A stretch of DNA of 64,000 bases, taken from the NCBI GenBank assembly GCA_023151185.1, contig JAKLJL010000002.1, positions 186,001-250,000 on the forward strand, read 5' to 3'. A model generated the notes under the pieces. It saw nothing but the letters and a program-made list of their open reading frames with translations, made no database searches and was not told where the DNA came from. The translations under genes and the position numbers were made by a program. The stretch comes from Bacteroidota bacterium. GTDB lineage: Bacteria > Bacteroidota > JABWAT01. Below, one piece after another: positions 35,574-44,601 of the stretch; position 1 is the stretch's first letter; the number at the start of each line of letters is the position of its first letter.

Positions 35574-35933
35574 ATGGCACACATTCTTGTTATTGATGAT
35601 TCTATGGTTGACCGGCAGATTATTGCCAATGCTCTAACAGGAGCCGGTCATAAGGTAACCGAGGCCGCAGATGGTGAGGATGGCGAGAAAAAAGCCATTT
35701 CACTTCAACCAGATGTGATTGTTCTCGATGTAATCATGCCCAGAAAAAATGGGTTTGAGGTGTGCAGAACTCTGAAAAATACGCCAGAAACCTCTGCCAT
35801 CCCGGTAATCATGCTCACCAGCAAAAACCAGGACTCCGATAAGTTCTGGGGAATGAAACAGGGAGCCGTTGAATATATTACAAAACCATTTGCAGATGAA
35901 GCCCTGCAGAATGTTGTTAAGAAATATCTCTGA
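35574..35933 (+). CDS. CheY-like single-domain response regulator
   Basis: 119-aa receiver with acidic pair VIDDS, Asp52 (IVLDVIMPR), Thr in MLTSK and Lys in ITKPF, all key residues present. It lies nine nt after the PATAN-receiver and two nt before cheW. In comparable Pil/Pix/Tax clusters this position is held by PilH/PixH/TaxP2. Confidence 0.92.
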   Translation: MAHILVIDDSMVDRQIIANALTGAGHKVTEAADGEDGEKKAISLQPDVIVLDVIMPRKNGFEVCRTLKNTPETSAIPVIMLTSKNQDSDKFWGMKQGAVEYITKPFADEALQNVVKKYL

Positions 35934-35935
35934 AC

Positions 35936-36490
35936 ATGGCAAAACTGGAAGCATTTAAACCCTCTGAAACCCTTTCTTCCCTGCTTTCCCTTCAGCAGGC
36001 AGATGGCGGTCATGATCTTCAGAAACAAAGAAATGTTACCCAATGTATTGTAGTTCTGCTTGGGCGCGAACAGGTTGCGATCCCGATCCGGTCCATCAAA
36101 GAAATTATTGAAGTCCCCAAAATCACCTATCTTCCCAACGTACCTGACTACATTCTCGGAATCTGTTCGGTTCGTGGCGAAATTATTTCCATTACAGATA
36201 TCCGGTTAATGCTAAACCTAAAAATGTCAGAGGCCAAAACAAGAAAAGAACTCCAGAAAGAGCGGGTTATTTTACTTGACGGCGACCGGTTTATAACCGG
36301 GGTTGTAGTGGACACTGTTGTGGAGGTAATTGAAATTCCTCTGGAAGAAATTGAAAGCAGTAAAAATACACTTACTGGGCGCCTGTCCGATTTCAGTGAG
36401 GGTATTTACAAAGAAGGCGGGCGGATTTTGGTTGTAATGAATGTAAATGCCCTATTAAACAGCAATGAACTGGCTCAGTTTAACTATTAA
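35936..36490 (+). CDS. cheW: CheW-like coupling protein
   Basis: CheW domain over residues about 32-180: CIVVLLGREQVAIPIRSIKEII, then YLPNVPDYILGICSVRGEIISITD around the conserved RG loop, and VVVDTVVEVIEI. The first 30 residues are an extra polar tail. CheW normally joins chemoreceptors to CheA. No CheA is in the cluster, so its kinase partner must be elsewhere or be the PAS kinase; the latter would be unusual. Confidence 0.9.
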   Translation: MAKLEAFKPSETLSSLLSLQQADGGHDLQKQRNVTQCIVVLLGREQVAIPIRSIKEIIEVPKITYLPNVPDYILGICSVRGEIISITDIRLMLNLKMSEAKTRKELQKERVILLDGDRFITGVVVDTVVEVIEIPLEEIESSKNTLTGRLSDFSEGIYKEGGRILVVMNVNALLNSNELAQFNY

Positions 36491-36508
36491 AGCATCTGAG
36501 GATGAGTT

Positions 36509-37978
36509 ATGCCCGATCAAGTGAATGACGAAAATAAAAAGGAACAAAAACCAGAAATTAATCCGGTTCCCGCAACCCCGGCAGGACAAAATGATGATTT
36601 TCTGAGTCAGCTTGGTCTTGACATCGGAGAGTTTGCCGAAGGGCTTGGGGATTTTATCTCTGATCAGCCTGCTGCCGGAGATGACCGGGGTGCCGGGGTC
36701 AGGGAAACTGCTTCCGGTATTGAGCTTTCCATTGATGAGGAACTTGACCAGCAAATCGACGAAGAAGCAAAAATGTTTCTTGCCGATAAGCATTTCAGAG
36801 CCAATGAGTACTATGAAGCCCTGATTCCTGCACTTGAACTGAACATCCGGGTACGTCAGGGCCGGTCCAAGCGGGATGACGTTCTGGTTAAACGTCAGGA
36901 CGAAATTCTGTTTGAATCCAACTATCAATTGGGTAAGAGCCATCTAGCCAGTTCAAAAAAGGTCGGTGGTGATATGAAAATGCACCATAAGCTTATGGCG
37001 CTGATGCATCTTTACGGTGCCATTGACCAAAGCTATCAGGCTGGCCAGGAAACCAAACGGAAGGAAATCGGGCAGAACTGGAAAGAACTGATTTACGGTT
37101 TCAGATTCGGCCAATATTACATCAAATCAGGTCCCATGTCCAAAATGACTGTTCCCGGTCCTGAAGACAATTCCTCAAAGGCCGAATTCTGGTCCTATCT
37201 GGGACAAAATGAGAAAGAGAAACTGGCTAAGGAAATGTATATGCTGATGGCTTACAGCTATGACCTTTCCTACTACCGGTATCAGGTCAGACTTGCAAAT
37301 TATTATGTCGAAACTGACCGTATCCGGGAAGGTTGCCGGTATATTCAGCTTCCGATTCCGCAAATTGAAGATGATGGTATGATGTTCCTTCAGGTTCTTC
37401 AGAAAAAGAATCAAACCGAATTTGATCTGTTTGTCAATAAAGAATTTACCAAAGACATTAAAAAGCTGACTGGTTTTGAAGCTGAGAAAAACTATAAACG
37501 CCTCTTTGATTATATGAACGAATGGCGGTTCAGACTCACTTCAATGACCCATGATGCTCCCTACAAAAACTCAACTGTCAGACTTGAGTACCTGAAGGCC
37601 TTCCAGAGACTGATAGAGGAGATGCTGCGGGTCAGCCCCACTATCTTTATTGATCAGACTATGAATGAGTACAAATCCAGTAATCTGACCAATAAATTCC
37701 CGTTTATCCAGGAATTTGTTTACGCCCAGTTGTTTTATTCACTTGAAATGAATGATAAAGCAAAGTCGGGCATGAACGTTTTTGATATTGATACTGAAGG
37801 GTTCATGGCACTTGTTTATGCTGTCGAAGATTTCTTCAGATTTGAAACATCTTCAAAACAGGGTGCCGGAAATCCGGAGGAAATTAAAACGACGATCAGA
37901 AAGGCATTGGGCCGGATTCAGACTTCCCTTCAGACAAAAGGGTATAAACTCAGTAAAGAACCCAAACTTTTCTATTAA
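36509..37978 (+). CDS. Unrecognised 489-aa protein of the chemosensory cluster
   Basis: No family recognised. The first 80 residues are acidic and Pro/Gln/Gly-rich, probably disordered, with a possible short helix (FLSQLGLDIGEFAEGLGDF). Residues about 85-489 are predicted all-helical, Tyr/Phe-rich and without signal peptide, membrane span or Cys motif; the composition recalls TPR-like solenoids (KHFRANEYYEALIPALELN). It sits 18 nt after cheW and 26 nt before the chemoreceptor gene, so it belongs to the same transcript. A cytoplasmic scaffold or output factor is my best guess. Confidence 0.75.
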   Translation: MPDQVNDENKKEQKPEINPVPATPAGQNDDFLSQLGLDIGEFAEGLGDFISDQPAAGDDRGAGVRETASGIELSIDEELDQQIDEEAKMFLADKHFRANEYYEALIPALELNIRVRQGRSKRDDVLVKRQDEILFESNYQLGKSHLASSKKVGGDMKMHHKLMALMHLYGAIDQSYQAGQETKRKEIGQNWKELIYGFRFGQYYIKSGPMSKMTVPGPEDNSSKAEFWSYLGQNEKEKLAKEMYMLMAYSYDLSYYRYQVRLANYYVETDRIREGCRYIQLPIPQIEDDGMMFLQVLQKKNQTEFDLFVNKEFTKDIKKLTGFEAEKNYKRLFDYMNEWRFRLTSMTHDAPYKNSTVRLEYLKAFQRLIEEMLRVSPTIFIDQTMNEYKSSNLTNKFPFIQEFVYAQLFYSLEMNDKAKSGMNVFDIDTEGFMALVYAVEDFFRFETSSKQGAGNPEEIKTTIRKALGRIQTSLQTKGYKLSKEPKLFY

Positions 37979-38004
37979 CCTAATTTTATTGGGACACATT
38001 TTCA

Positions 38005-39816
38005 ATGGGAAACAGCCTGAGAGTCATTCTGCTTATAACCGTTTCGGCTTTGCTTGTTTCGGTTGCAGCCTATTTTTTGCAAAGCAGTATATCGGGAGAT
38101 TCGGTAAAAAATGCCCTTATTGAGCAGCAAACCAGCCGGGGTAAAGAAATTGCCACGGGTCTGGAATCCTACTCAAAAGCGATTTCGGCTTCTTACTCTG
38201 GCGAGGACAAAGAGGCTTTTATTGCTGCTGTCCATAAAGTGCCAGAAGGCTCAGCAGATCTGGTCTTTTCCCCAGCGCTTCAATCCGGTGCACTAAGCAG
38301 TAACGATTCGGTCATTGTAACCCGTCTTCTTTCAGGTGCCAGGACGGACACTTCTTTCAGCGGACTTGACGTTTTCATTTCTAAAGACGGGAGTGCCAGA
38401 TATTGGACAGAATCAAGCGGCGGGCATACTCTCAAAACCATTTTGCCAGTTCCCTTAACTGAATCCTGTCTGACCTGTCATGGTGTTCCAAATGCTAAAA
38501 ACCCGGTTCAATCGAAAGTTACCGGACTTTCTGCCGGGGATCCTGCCGGAGCCCTCATTTTGACTTCGCCTGTAACTTCTGTCAACACAGTTTCAGTTTT
38601 CATTTTTATTCTTACCGGACTGATCATTGCAGCAATTGCCATTATTTTGGTTGGGATGGTTATCCGCCATGCTTCTGATGGTCCCATTTCAGCAGCAACC
38701 AAGGCGGTTGAATCGATTGTTTCTGGCTCATACACGGCTGTTGGTCAGCCTGACTATCCTCAACTGGCTTCATTCTACACCTCGGTTCAAACTATTTCGA
38801 ACCGGTATAAAAACCTGATTGATGATGCCTCATCAATGACCTACAAGGTTTCGAATGTAGTATCATCGATTGAAGCCAGAATCAGCGCCGTATCCAGAAC
38901 TGCAGAAGATCAGATCACCGTTTCAAAAGAAGTTTCTGCAACAGTCCAGGATCTCAGTTCCGGAATCAGCACCATTGCCCAGGAAGGACAGACTCTAACC
39001 TATGCTGTTTCTGAAACTACCAGCAGCATTCAGCAACTGATTTCCAACATTCAGGAAGCATCCAAAAATATTCAGGATTCTACCGGAATTATCAATAACA
39101 TCATCAACGATGTACAGGAAGGCCGTTTTGCCATTGATCAGATTAACAACGGGATGCAGGAAGTTAATCATCAGATGGAACAAATGGTTACCACAATTAA
39201 AAAACTTGAGAGCAGTTCACGGGATATTGGCAAGGTTACTGAGGTGATCAACAAAATTGCCAAGCAGACCAACCTTCTGGCTGTGAATGCAGCCATTGAG
39301 TCTGCACTTGCCGGACAAGCCGGACGAGGATTTGCCGTTGTTGCTGAGGAAGTCCGGAAACTGGCATCCAGATCCACTGAAGCGACCCGGGAAATTGAGG
39401 AACTTGTATTCAGTATCCGAGAAGAAACCTCACGTGCTGTTCAGGCTGCCCTTTCAGCAACCCAGACTACCCAGGAAGGTGTTGAACTGATCCGGAATGC
39501 AGAGGTTGTTCTGGAACGGATTACCCAACATGCCAACAGGACCTCCATTATTATGTCACGGCTTTCCCAAATGATGGATTTCCAGATCAAGAACTCGCAG
39601 CAGGTTGTCATGAAAGCTTCCGAAATGACAGCAAAAGCATCCAAAGTTTCGTCTTCGACCGGCGGATATGCTCAAACTGGTGAAAAAATTGCCATATCCA
39701 TTCAGAACCTGAATTCAACAGCAACTCAAAACAAAGATGCAGCCTCAGAAATTTACCAAATGACAAGACAGTTGGTTACGGAGGCAAATTCACTCAGATC
39801 CAGTTTGAACCAATAA
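38005..39816 (+). CDS. Methyl-accepting chemotaxis protein with periplasmic c-haem motif
   Basis: 603-aa transmembrane chemoreceptor. TM1 (about 5-26), a periplasmic Tll0287/DUF3365-like sensor with haem-c motif Cys155-x-x-Cys158-His159 (SCLTCHG), TM2 (about 193-220), HAMP-like region and cytoplasmic signalling coil. The hairpin tip reads [15 protein letters not shown]: the Arg and Glu usual in enterobacterial receptors (Tsr R388, E391) are Leu435 and Gln438. The sensor suggests redox or gas sensing. It is the last gene of the cluster; a strong terminator follows. Confidence 0.88.
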   Translation: MGNSLRVILLITVSALLVSVAAYFLQSSISGDSVKNALIEQQTSRGKEIATGLESYSKAISASYSGEDKEAFIAAVHKVPEGSADLVFSPALQSGALSSNDSVIVTRLLSGARTDTSFSGLDVFISKDGSARYWTESSGGHTLKTILPVPLTESCLTCHGVPNAKNPVQSKVTGLSAGDPAGALILTSPVTSVNTVSVFIFILTGLIIAAIAIILVGMVIRHASDGPISAATKAVESIVSGSYTAVGQPDYPQLASFYTSVQTISNRYKNLIDDASSMTYKVSNVVSSIEARISAVSRTAEDQITVSKEVSATVQDLSSGISTIAQEGQTLTYAVSETTSSIQQLISNIQEASKNIQDSTGIINNIINDVQEGRFAIDQINNGMQEVNHQMEQMVTTIKKLESSSRDIGKVTEVINKIAKQTNLLAVNAAIESALAGQAGRGFAVVAEEVRKLASRSTEATREIEELVFSIREETSRAVQAALSATQTTQEGVELIRNAEVVLERITQHANRTSIIMSRLSQMMDFQIKNSQQVVMKASEMTAKASKVSSSTGGYAQTGEKIAISIQNLNSTATQNKDAASEIYQMTRQLVTEANSLRSSLNQ

Positions 39817-39845
39817 AAAAGGCCGGTTAAACCGGCCTTTTTTTT
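39815..39845. terminator. Bidirectional terminator between MCP and methionine gamma-lyase genes
   Basis: GGCCGGTT / AACCGGCC stem flanked by A-tract on the left and T-tract on the right. It can end both the plus-strand chemoreceptor transcript and the minus-strand lyase transcript; it overlaps the end of the latter's stop codon region. Confidence 0.85.
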
Positions 39846-41148
39846 ACTGCTTTTCAAGAGCCTGCCTCAAATCCCGGATTATATCTGCCGGGTTTTCCAG
39901 CCCAATTGACAACCGGATTCCCCCTGGCTCCATACCATGCAAAACCTGATCTTCGGCAGGAATTGCAGAATGGGTCATGCTTCCGGGATGCTCGACCAAA
40001 GTTTTCACATTCCCGAGGCTGACTGCCAGAGTTACCGTATAGGCATCTGAGGCAAGATTGTTCATCATTCTGCGCCCTTCTTCTTTTCTTGCCTCAGGGC
40101 TCTTCCCTTTCAGAACAAAATAAATCATGGTTCCGGGTGCAAAGTGCCCTTCAGGATCCTTCATTTGCCTTTTTGCCAGATCATGATCTTTGAAAGACGG
40201 TAATCCGGGATAGTTCACCGATTCCACCAGCGGGTGGGAAGCAAGAAACTCTGCAACCTGAATCGCAGTTCGCTCCTGCTGCCTGACTCTCATATTCAAA
40301 GTTGGTAACCCGTAAACCAGATGTGTCCATGCAGAATGAAAGCTGAGAACACCACCAAAATCTTTTCTGTATAAAAGGAGAAGATCATATATAAACCGTT
40401 TTCCAATCACTGCACCTCCCATATCCGTTCCAAATCCGCCGATGTTTTTGGTCAGAGAATGGACGACAAAGTCTGCCCCCAGCTTGAGAGGATTCTGGCA
40501 AACCGGTGTTGCAAACGTATTATCAATCACCATGTAGAGTTTCCGGCTATCCCCTCTTTTTGAATTTTCTTCACGGATTAGGTCAGAAACTGCCTGAATA
40601 TCAATCAGTTCAAGAGTAGGGTTCACCGGTGTTTCAAAATAAATCACCCGTGTACCTGGTGTAATCAGTTTTTTAAGTCCATCAAGATCAAACAAATTAC
40701 CTGCGGTTGTTTTGATTCCGAACCGGGGCATCCAGTTTTTCAGAAGCGAGTAGGTACAGCCATAAAGCGTATGATGGTGAATTATTTCATCTCCCGAAAC
40801 CGCCAGTGTGCAAAGGATTCCGGAAATTGCCGCCATACCGCTGGCGAAAGTCAAGGCCATTTCACCAGATTCAGCAATAGCCAGATTTTCTTCCAGAATA
40901 TTTTTATTTGGCTCACCCAGGCGTTCATAAATATAGATGGGTTTATGATCAGGTGCACCGGGTTCCCCTGAATGGGCAAATTCGGTAAAGCCCTGAGCCC
41001 CCCGTTCAACTGAATCCAGTTTAAAGGTGGCACTCGAGGAAATGGGGGGAACCAGGTGATGGGAATAATCCCAATTCCCAGAATTCACTTTTCCATGAAT
41101 CAGCATGGAATCCAGATGATAATTCTGAGGCAGGTCTTTGGTCTTCAT
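39844..41148 (-). CDS. Trans-sulfuration PLP enzyme, probable methionine gamma-lyase
   Basis: Cys/Met metabolism PLP family. The cofactor lysine is Lys234 (HSLTKNIGG) and the family motif IDNTFATPVCQNPL is present. Cys131 in TLYGCTYSLL matches the cysteine (C116 region) that marks methionine gamma-lyases among cystathionine enzymes. The reaction would give methanethiol, ammonia and 2-oxobutyrate. At 434 aa it is about 35 longer than usual, with the extra length at the N-terminus and in loops. An Lrp-type regulator is encoded 15 nt upstream on the same strand. Cystathionine gamma-lyase cannot be fully excluded. Confidence 0.8.
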   Translation of the reverse strand: MKTKDLPQNYHLDSMLIHGKVNSGNWDYSHHLVPPISSSATFKLDSVERGAQGFTEFAHSGEPGAPDHKPIYIYERLGEPNKNILEENLAIAESGEMALTFASGMAAISGILCTLAVSGDEIIHHHTLYGCTYSLLKNWMPRFGIKTTAGNLFDLDGLKKLITPGTRVIYFETPVNPTLELIDIQAVSDLIREENSKRGDSRKLYMVIDNTFATPVCQNPLKLGADFVVHSLTKNIGGFGTDMGGAVIGKRFIYDLLLLYRKDFGGVLSFHSAWTHLVYGLPTLNMRVRQQERTAIQVAEFLASHPLVESVNYPGLPSFKDHDLAKRQMKDPEGHFAPGTMIYFVLKGKSPEARKEEGRRMMNNLASDAYTVTLAVSLGNVKTLVEHPGSMTHSAIPAEDQVLHGMEPGGIRLSIGLENPADIIRDLRQALEKQ

Positions 41149-41163
41149 GGTTTGCCGTCCGGA

Positions 41164-41622
41164 TTATTTTTCAATTTTATATTTGTAGCTCTTTTTCATA
41201 TTTCGAAGCACAAATGCGGTATTCAGCCGATCGATTCCGGTCACTTTGGTCAGGCGTTCCCGGAGGAATTTTTCATATTCGGGAATATCCCGGACTGCAA
41301 CTTTCAGCATATAGTCAGACTGACCGCTGATATGATAGCATTCCAGAACATCTTCAATTTCATCGACTGCTTTGGCAAATCCCTCAATAATATCTGCATG
41401 ATGGGCTTCCAGAGTAACAAAAACAAAGGCATGGACAGCTTTGTTAATCTTTTCAGGGCTGACAACCGCCACATATTTGTCTATGAACCCGTTTTCTTCA
41501 AGGCGTCTTACCCGTTCAGATGTTGCTGAAGGGCTTAATCCGACAGTCTGTGCCAGATTTGCATTGGTAATCCGGCCATTTTCCTGTAAAACATTCAGAA
41601 TTTTAATATCCAACTCATCCAT
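41164..41622 (-). CDS. Lrp/AsnC family transcriptional regulator
   Basis: 152-aa feast/famine regulator. N-terminal winged helix-turn-helix (about 1-60: DELDIKILNVLQENGRITNANLA, broken by a turn, then LSPSATSERVRRLEENG) and C-terminal RAM ligand-binding domain (about 65-145: AFVFVTLEAHHADI, CYHISGQSDYMLKVAV). It probably senses an amino acid and controls the lyase gene directly downstream; this is inference from co-transcription. GAGG lies about eight nt before the ATG. Confidence 0.92.
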   Translation of the reverse strand: MDELDIKILNVLQENGRITNANLAQTVGLSPSATSERVRRLEENGFIDKYVAVVSPEKINKAVHAFVFVTLEAHHADIIEGFAKAVDEIEDVLECYHISGQSDYMLKVAVRDIPEYEKFLRERLTKVTGIDRLNTAFVLRNMKKSYKYKIEK

Positions 41623-41644
41623 AACAACCTCAATGTTTGGTAAA

Positions 41645-41675
41645 CAAACTTACACACCTGTTTCGTCAGAATCAA
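41645..41675 (-). promoter_or_regulatory. Bacteroidota-type promoter of the Lrp-lyase operon
   Basis: On the minus strand TTG (41675-41673), a 20-nt spacer and TAAGTTTG (41652-41645), an exact -7 match. The transcript would begin near 41640, about 18 nt before the Lrp start. A second TATATTTG lies upstream (41691-41684) without a good partner. Confidence 0.6.
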
Positions 41676-41750
41676 CAGGATTCCAAATATAATTTTTTGT
41701 TATCAGTTAATAACGGGATAATATCCGGTATAACCGAAATAGGGCTGAAT

Positions 41751-41778
41751 AAAAAAGCCCGCCTAAGCGGGCTTTTTT
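41751..41778 (-). terminator. Terminator after sucC
   Basis: AGCCCGC, a three-nt loop and GCGGGCT flanked by A6 and T6, 20 nt after the sucC stop. It is symmetrical and could also work on the plus strand. Confidence 0.85.
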
Positions 41779-41797
41779 AGAACTTCGGGGGCAAGGA

Positions 41798-42997
41798 TCA
41801 GGAAATTGCCTGTGTTACCTTTGCAGCAGCATCTTTCAGGCCTTCTGCCGGAATAAGATTCAGACCTGAAGCAGCCAGGATTTCACGGGCTTCAACTGCA
41901 TTGGTTCCGGCCAGGCGGACAATGATCGGGACCCTGATATCCATGGACTTTGCTGCCTCGATTACACCGTTTGCAACCCGGTCGCACCGAACGATCCCGC
42001 CAAAAATATTGATCAGAATTGCCTTAACATTCGGATCTGACAGAATGATCCGGAACCCATTCCGCACAGTTTCAACATTGGCGCCACCGCCAACGTCCAG
42101 AAAGTTCGCCGGTTCACCACCTGCAAGTTTGATAATATCCATGGTAGCCATAGCAAGACCTGCGCCGTTCACCATGCACCCCACATTTCCATCCAGCTTT
42201 ACATAGTTCAGATTGCTTTTACTGGCTTCAACTTCAAGCGGATCCTCCTCGGCAACATCCCGCATCGCCATCACTTCAGGATGTCTGAACAGGGCGTTAT
42301 CATCAAAGTTCAACTTGGCATCCAGAGCAAGTACACGGTTATCATCTGTAACTACCAGCGGGTTGATTTCTGCAATGGAGCAATCCATTTCCTTGTAGGC
42401 TTTATACAAGGCCTGAAAGAATTTTACCCCGTTTTTAAAGGCATCGCCTTCCAGCCCGAGGGCATAAGACAGTTTTCTTGCCTGAAAACCCTGAAATCCG
42501 ACTCTGGGGTCAACGTATTCACGGACAATTTTTTCGGGCTGATGGGCTGCAACCTCTTCAATTTCAACACCGCCTTCAGTTGAAACCATAATCAGGTCCA
42601 TACTTTTTGCACGGTCCATCATGACGGCAACATAAAGTTCTCTGACAATTTTCATACCTTCTTCAACCAGCAGAGTCCCAACCTTCTTCCCTTCGGGACC
42701 AGTTTGGATGGTGACCAGAATATTTCCAAGAAGTTTCTGTGCGGTTTCCCGGGCAAGTTCAGGCTTCACAACTTTCACTCCGCCCTGAATTGCCACTTCG
42801 TTCCGGTTAGTTGCCAGATAAACAGTCCCTTTGCCCCGGCCGCCGGCGTGAATCTGTGATTTCACCACAACAACCGGAGTTCCCAATCTGGCCGCCGCCT
42901 CTGCTGCTTCGTCGGGTGTCCTGGCAACAAAACCAGCCGGAACTGCAACCCCGTACTTCCGGAAAATTTCTTTCCCCTGATATTCATGAATGTTCAT
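41798..42997 (-). CDS. sucC: Succinyl-CoA ligase (ADP-forming) subunit beta
   Basis: TCA-cycle enzyme subunit making ATP from succinyl-CoA. The N-terminus [12 protein letters not shown] is the universal SucC start, so the ATG at 42997 (with AGGA upstream) is chosen over an open extension of 46 codons reaching 43135, which runs into the previous gene. The ATP-grasp domain includes [12 protein letters not shown], and the C-terminal part has FLDVGGGAN and [11 protein letters not shown]. The product is 399 aa, normal length. The alpha subunit (sucD) is not adjacent, which is less usual. Confidence 0.95.
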   Translation of the reverse strand: MNIHEYQGKEIFRKYGVAVPAGFVARTPDEAAEAAARLGTPVVVVKSQIHAGGRGKGTVYLATNRNEVAIQGGVKVVKPELARETAQKLLGNILVTIQTGPEGKKVGTLLVEEGMKIVRELYVAVMMDRAKSMDLIMVSTEGGVEIEEVAAHQPEKIVREYVDPRVGFQGFQARKLSYALGLEGDAFKNGVKFFQALYKAYKEMDCSIAEINPLVVTDDNRVLALDAKLNFDDNALFRHPEVMAMRDVAEEDPLEVEASKSNLNYVKLDGNVGCMVNGAGLAMATMDIIKLAGGEPANFLDVGGGANVETVRNGFRIILSDPNVKAILINIFGGIVRCDRVANGVIEAAKSMDIRVPIIVRLAGTNAVEAREILAASGLNLIPAEGLKDAAAKVTQAIS

Positions 42998-43013
42998 TTT
43001 CTTTTCCTGTTGA

Positions 43014-44573
43014 TTATAATTTCGTTGCGACTGATTTGGCCTGGAGGAAGAGTAAAAGGTAGTCCTTACCCCCAGCCTTTGAATCGGTTCCTGACATATT
43101 AAAACCGCCGAACGGATGTGACCCAACCATTGCACCGGTACATTTTCTGTTCAGATACAGGTTTCCGACAAAGAATTCATCCTTTGCACGCTGAAGGATT
43201 TGAGGGTCGGCTGAGTAAACTGCACCGGTCAGCCCATATTTGGTACCATTTGCAATTTCAAGTGCGTGATCAAAATTTTCGGCCTTAATCACGGCAAGAA
43301 CAGGCCCGAAAATTTCTTCCTGCGCAATGACTGCATCCGGTTTCACATCTGCAATAATGGTTGGTGCCAAATAATATCCGTCCTCTGAAACCCGGTTGCC
43401 TCCAAATACCAAACGGCCTTCTTTCCTGCCTGTTTCGATGTACTGCAAAATGGTTTTCATGGCCCGTTCTGAAGAAACCGGCCCCATATTCGGATTGGTG
43501 GCTGCATCACCCACGGTTAACTTTGAAGTCAGTTCAACAACCCGGTTCAACACCTGATCGTAAACATCGCGGTGAATAATGGCCCGGGAACAGGCAGAGC
43601 ATTTCTGGCCCTGAAAACCGAAGGCAGAGGCAACGATTCCCTGAGCTGCAGACTCGAGATCAGCATCCTTATTAACAATAATGGCATCCTTCCCGCCCAG
43701 TTCGGCTACAATCCGTTTCAGCCAGATCTGGCCCGGCTGGACTTTGGAGGCCAGTTCATTAATTCTGAGTCCGACATCAAGAGAGCCGGTAAAGGCAATC
43801 ATTCTGGTTTTTGGATGGGCCACCAGAGTGTCACCAATGGTTCCGCCGGATCCGCTCACGAAATTTAATACCGCTTTTGGAAACCCCGCTTCATAAAGAA
43901 GTTCGGCTACCATGTGTCCGATGGCCGGTGTATCCGAAGCTGGTTTCAGAACAACTGTATTTCCGGTAACAAGCGCTGCAACAGTCATTCCTGTTAGGAT
44001 TGCACAGGGGAAATTCCAGGGCGGAATAACAACAATAACTCCCATCGGGAGGTAGAACATTTCATCCTTTTCGCCCGGCATCTGGTAAAGTTCTGAAGGC
44101 TGGGCATACCGAAGAGCCTCCCGAGCATAAAATTCCATAAAGTCAATGGCTTCAGCCGTATCAGCCTCTGCTTCAGCAAAGTTTTTGCCGGCTTCAAGAA
44201 TCATCATTGCAGAAAACTCATGCCGTCTTTCCTTCATTAACCGTGCTGCAGTCAGAAGCAACTCTGCCCGGTGTTCCGGGGTGGTTTTTGACCAGGTCTG
44301 AAATGCTTTCCAGGCGGATTCAACAGCTTCAACCGCCTGGTCTGCCGTAGCCAGCGGGAAATGTCCGATAATTTCGGAAGATTTTCCCGGGTTTACTGAA
44401 GCAAAGTACTTTTCTGCCCCGGTTTCCTTTCCATTGATAATGTTGGCGTATTTTTTCCCGAATCCGGACCGGATTTTTGCAATGGCTTTTTCCATTGCAG
44501 CCCGGTTTTCGGGAATTGAAAAGTCATGATACTTTTCTGGAGCATAGTCTGGCAGGGTCTTAAAACTGGTCAT
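43014..44573 (-). CDS. pruA: L-glutamate gamma-semialdehyde (P5C) dehydrogenase
   Basis: NAD-dependent aldehyde dehydrogenase of the P5CDH group, second step of proline breakdown. Catalytic Cys325 ([14 protein letters not shown]), the general base in [12 protein letters not shown]-site FTGSLDVG and the substrate motif PWNFPCAI are visible. The start at 44573 (AGGAAAAACC before ATG) is preferred; the longer open frame would overlap the end of the pit gene. The product is 519 aa. The nearby sucC shares its transcript, 16 nt apart. No proline dehydrogenase gene is present. Confidence 0.88.
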   Translation of the reverse strand: MTSFKTLPDYAPEKYHDFSIPENRAAMEKAIAKIRSGFGKKYANIINGKETGAEKYFASVNPGKSSEIIGHFPLATADQAVEAVESAWKAFQTWSKTTPEHRAELLLTAARLMKERRHEFSAMMILEAGKNFAEAEADTAEAIDFMEFYAREALRYAQPSELYQMPGEKDEMFYLPMGVIVVIPPWNFPCAILTGMTVAALVTGNTVVLKPASDTPAIGHMVAELLYEAGFPKAVLNFVSGSGGTIGDTLVAHPKTRMIAFTGSLDVGLRINELASKVQPGQIWLKRIVAELGGKDAIIVNKDADLESAAQGIVASAFGFQGQKCSACSRAIIHRDVYDQVLNRVVELTSKLTVGDAATNPNMGPVSSERAMKTILQYIETGRKEGRLVFGGNRVSEDGYYLAPTIIADVKPDAVIAQEEIFGPVLAVIKAENFDHALEIANGTKYGLTGAVYSADPQILQRAKDEFFVGNLYLNRKCTGAMVGSHPFGGFNMSGTDSKAGGKDYLLLFLQAKSVATKL

Positions 44574-44601
44574 GGTTTTTCCTGTAGGTCTGTTTTGGTC
44601 A

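Noticed and set aside
42998-43135. 46-codon N-terminal extension of sucC
   Set aside because: SucC proteins start at MNIHEYQ, which has its own ribosome site. The extension overlaps the end of the P5C dehydrogenase gene and has no family similarity.
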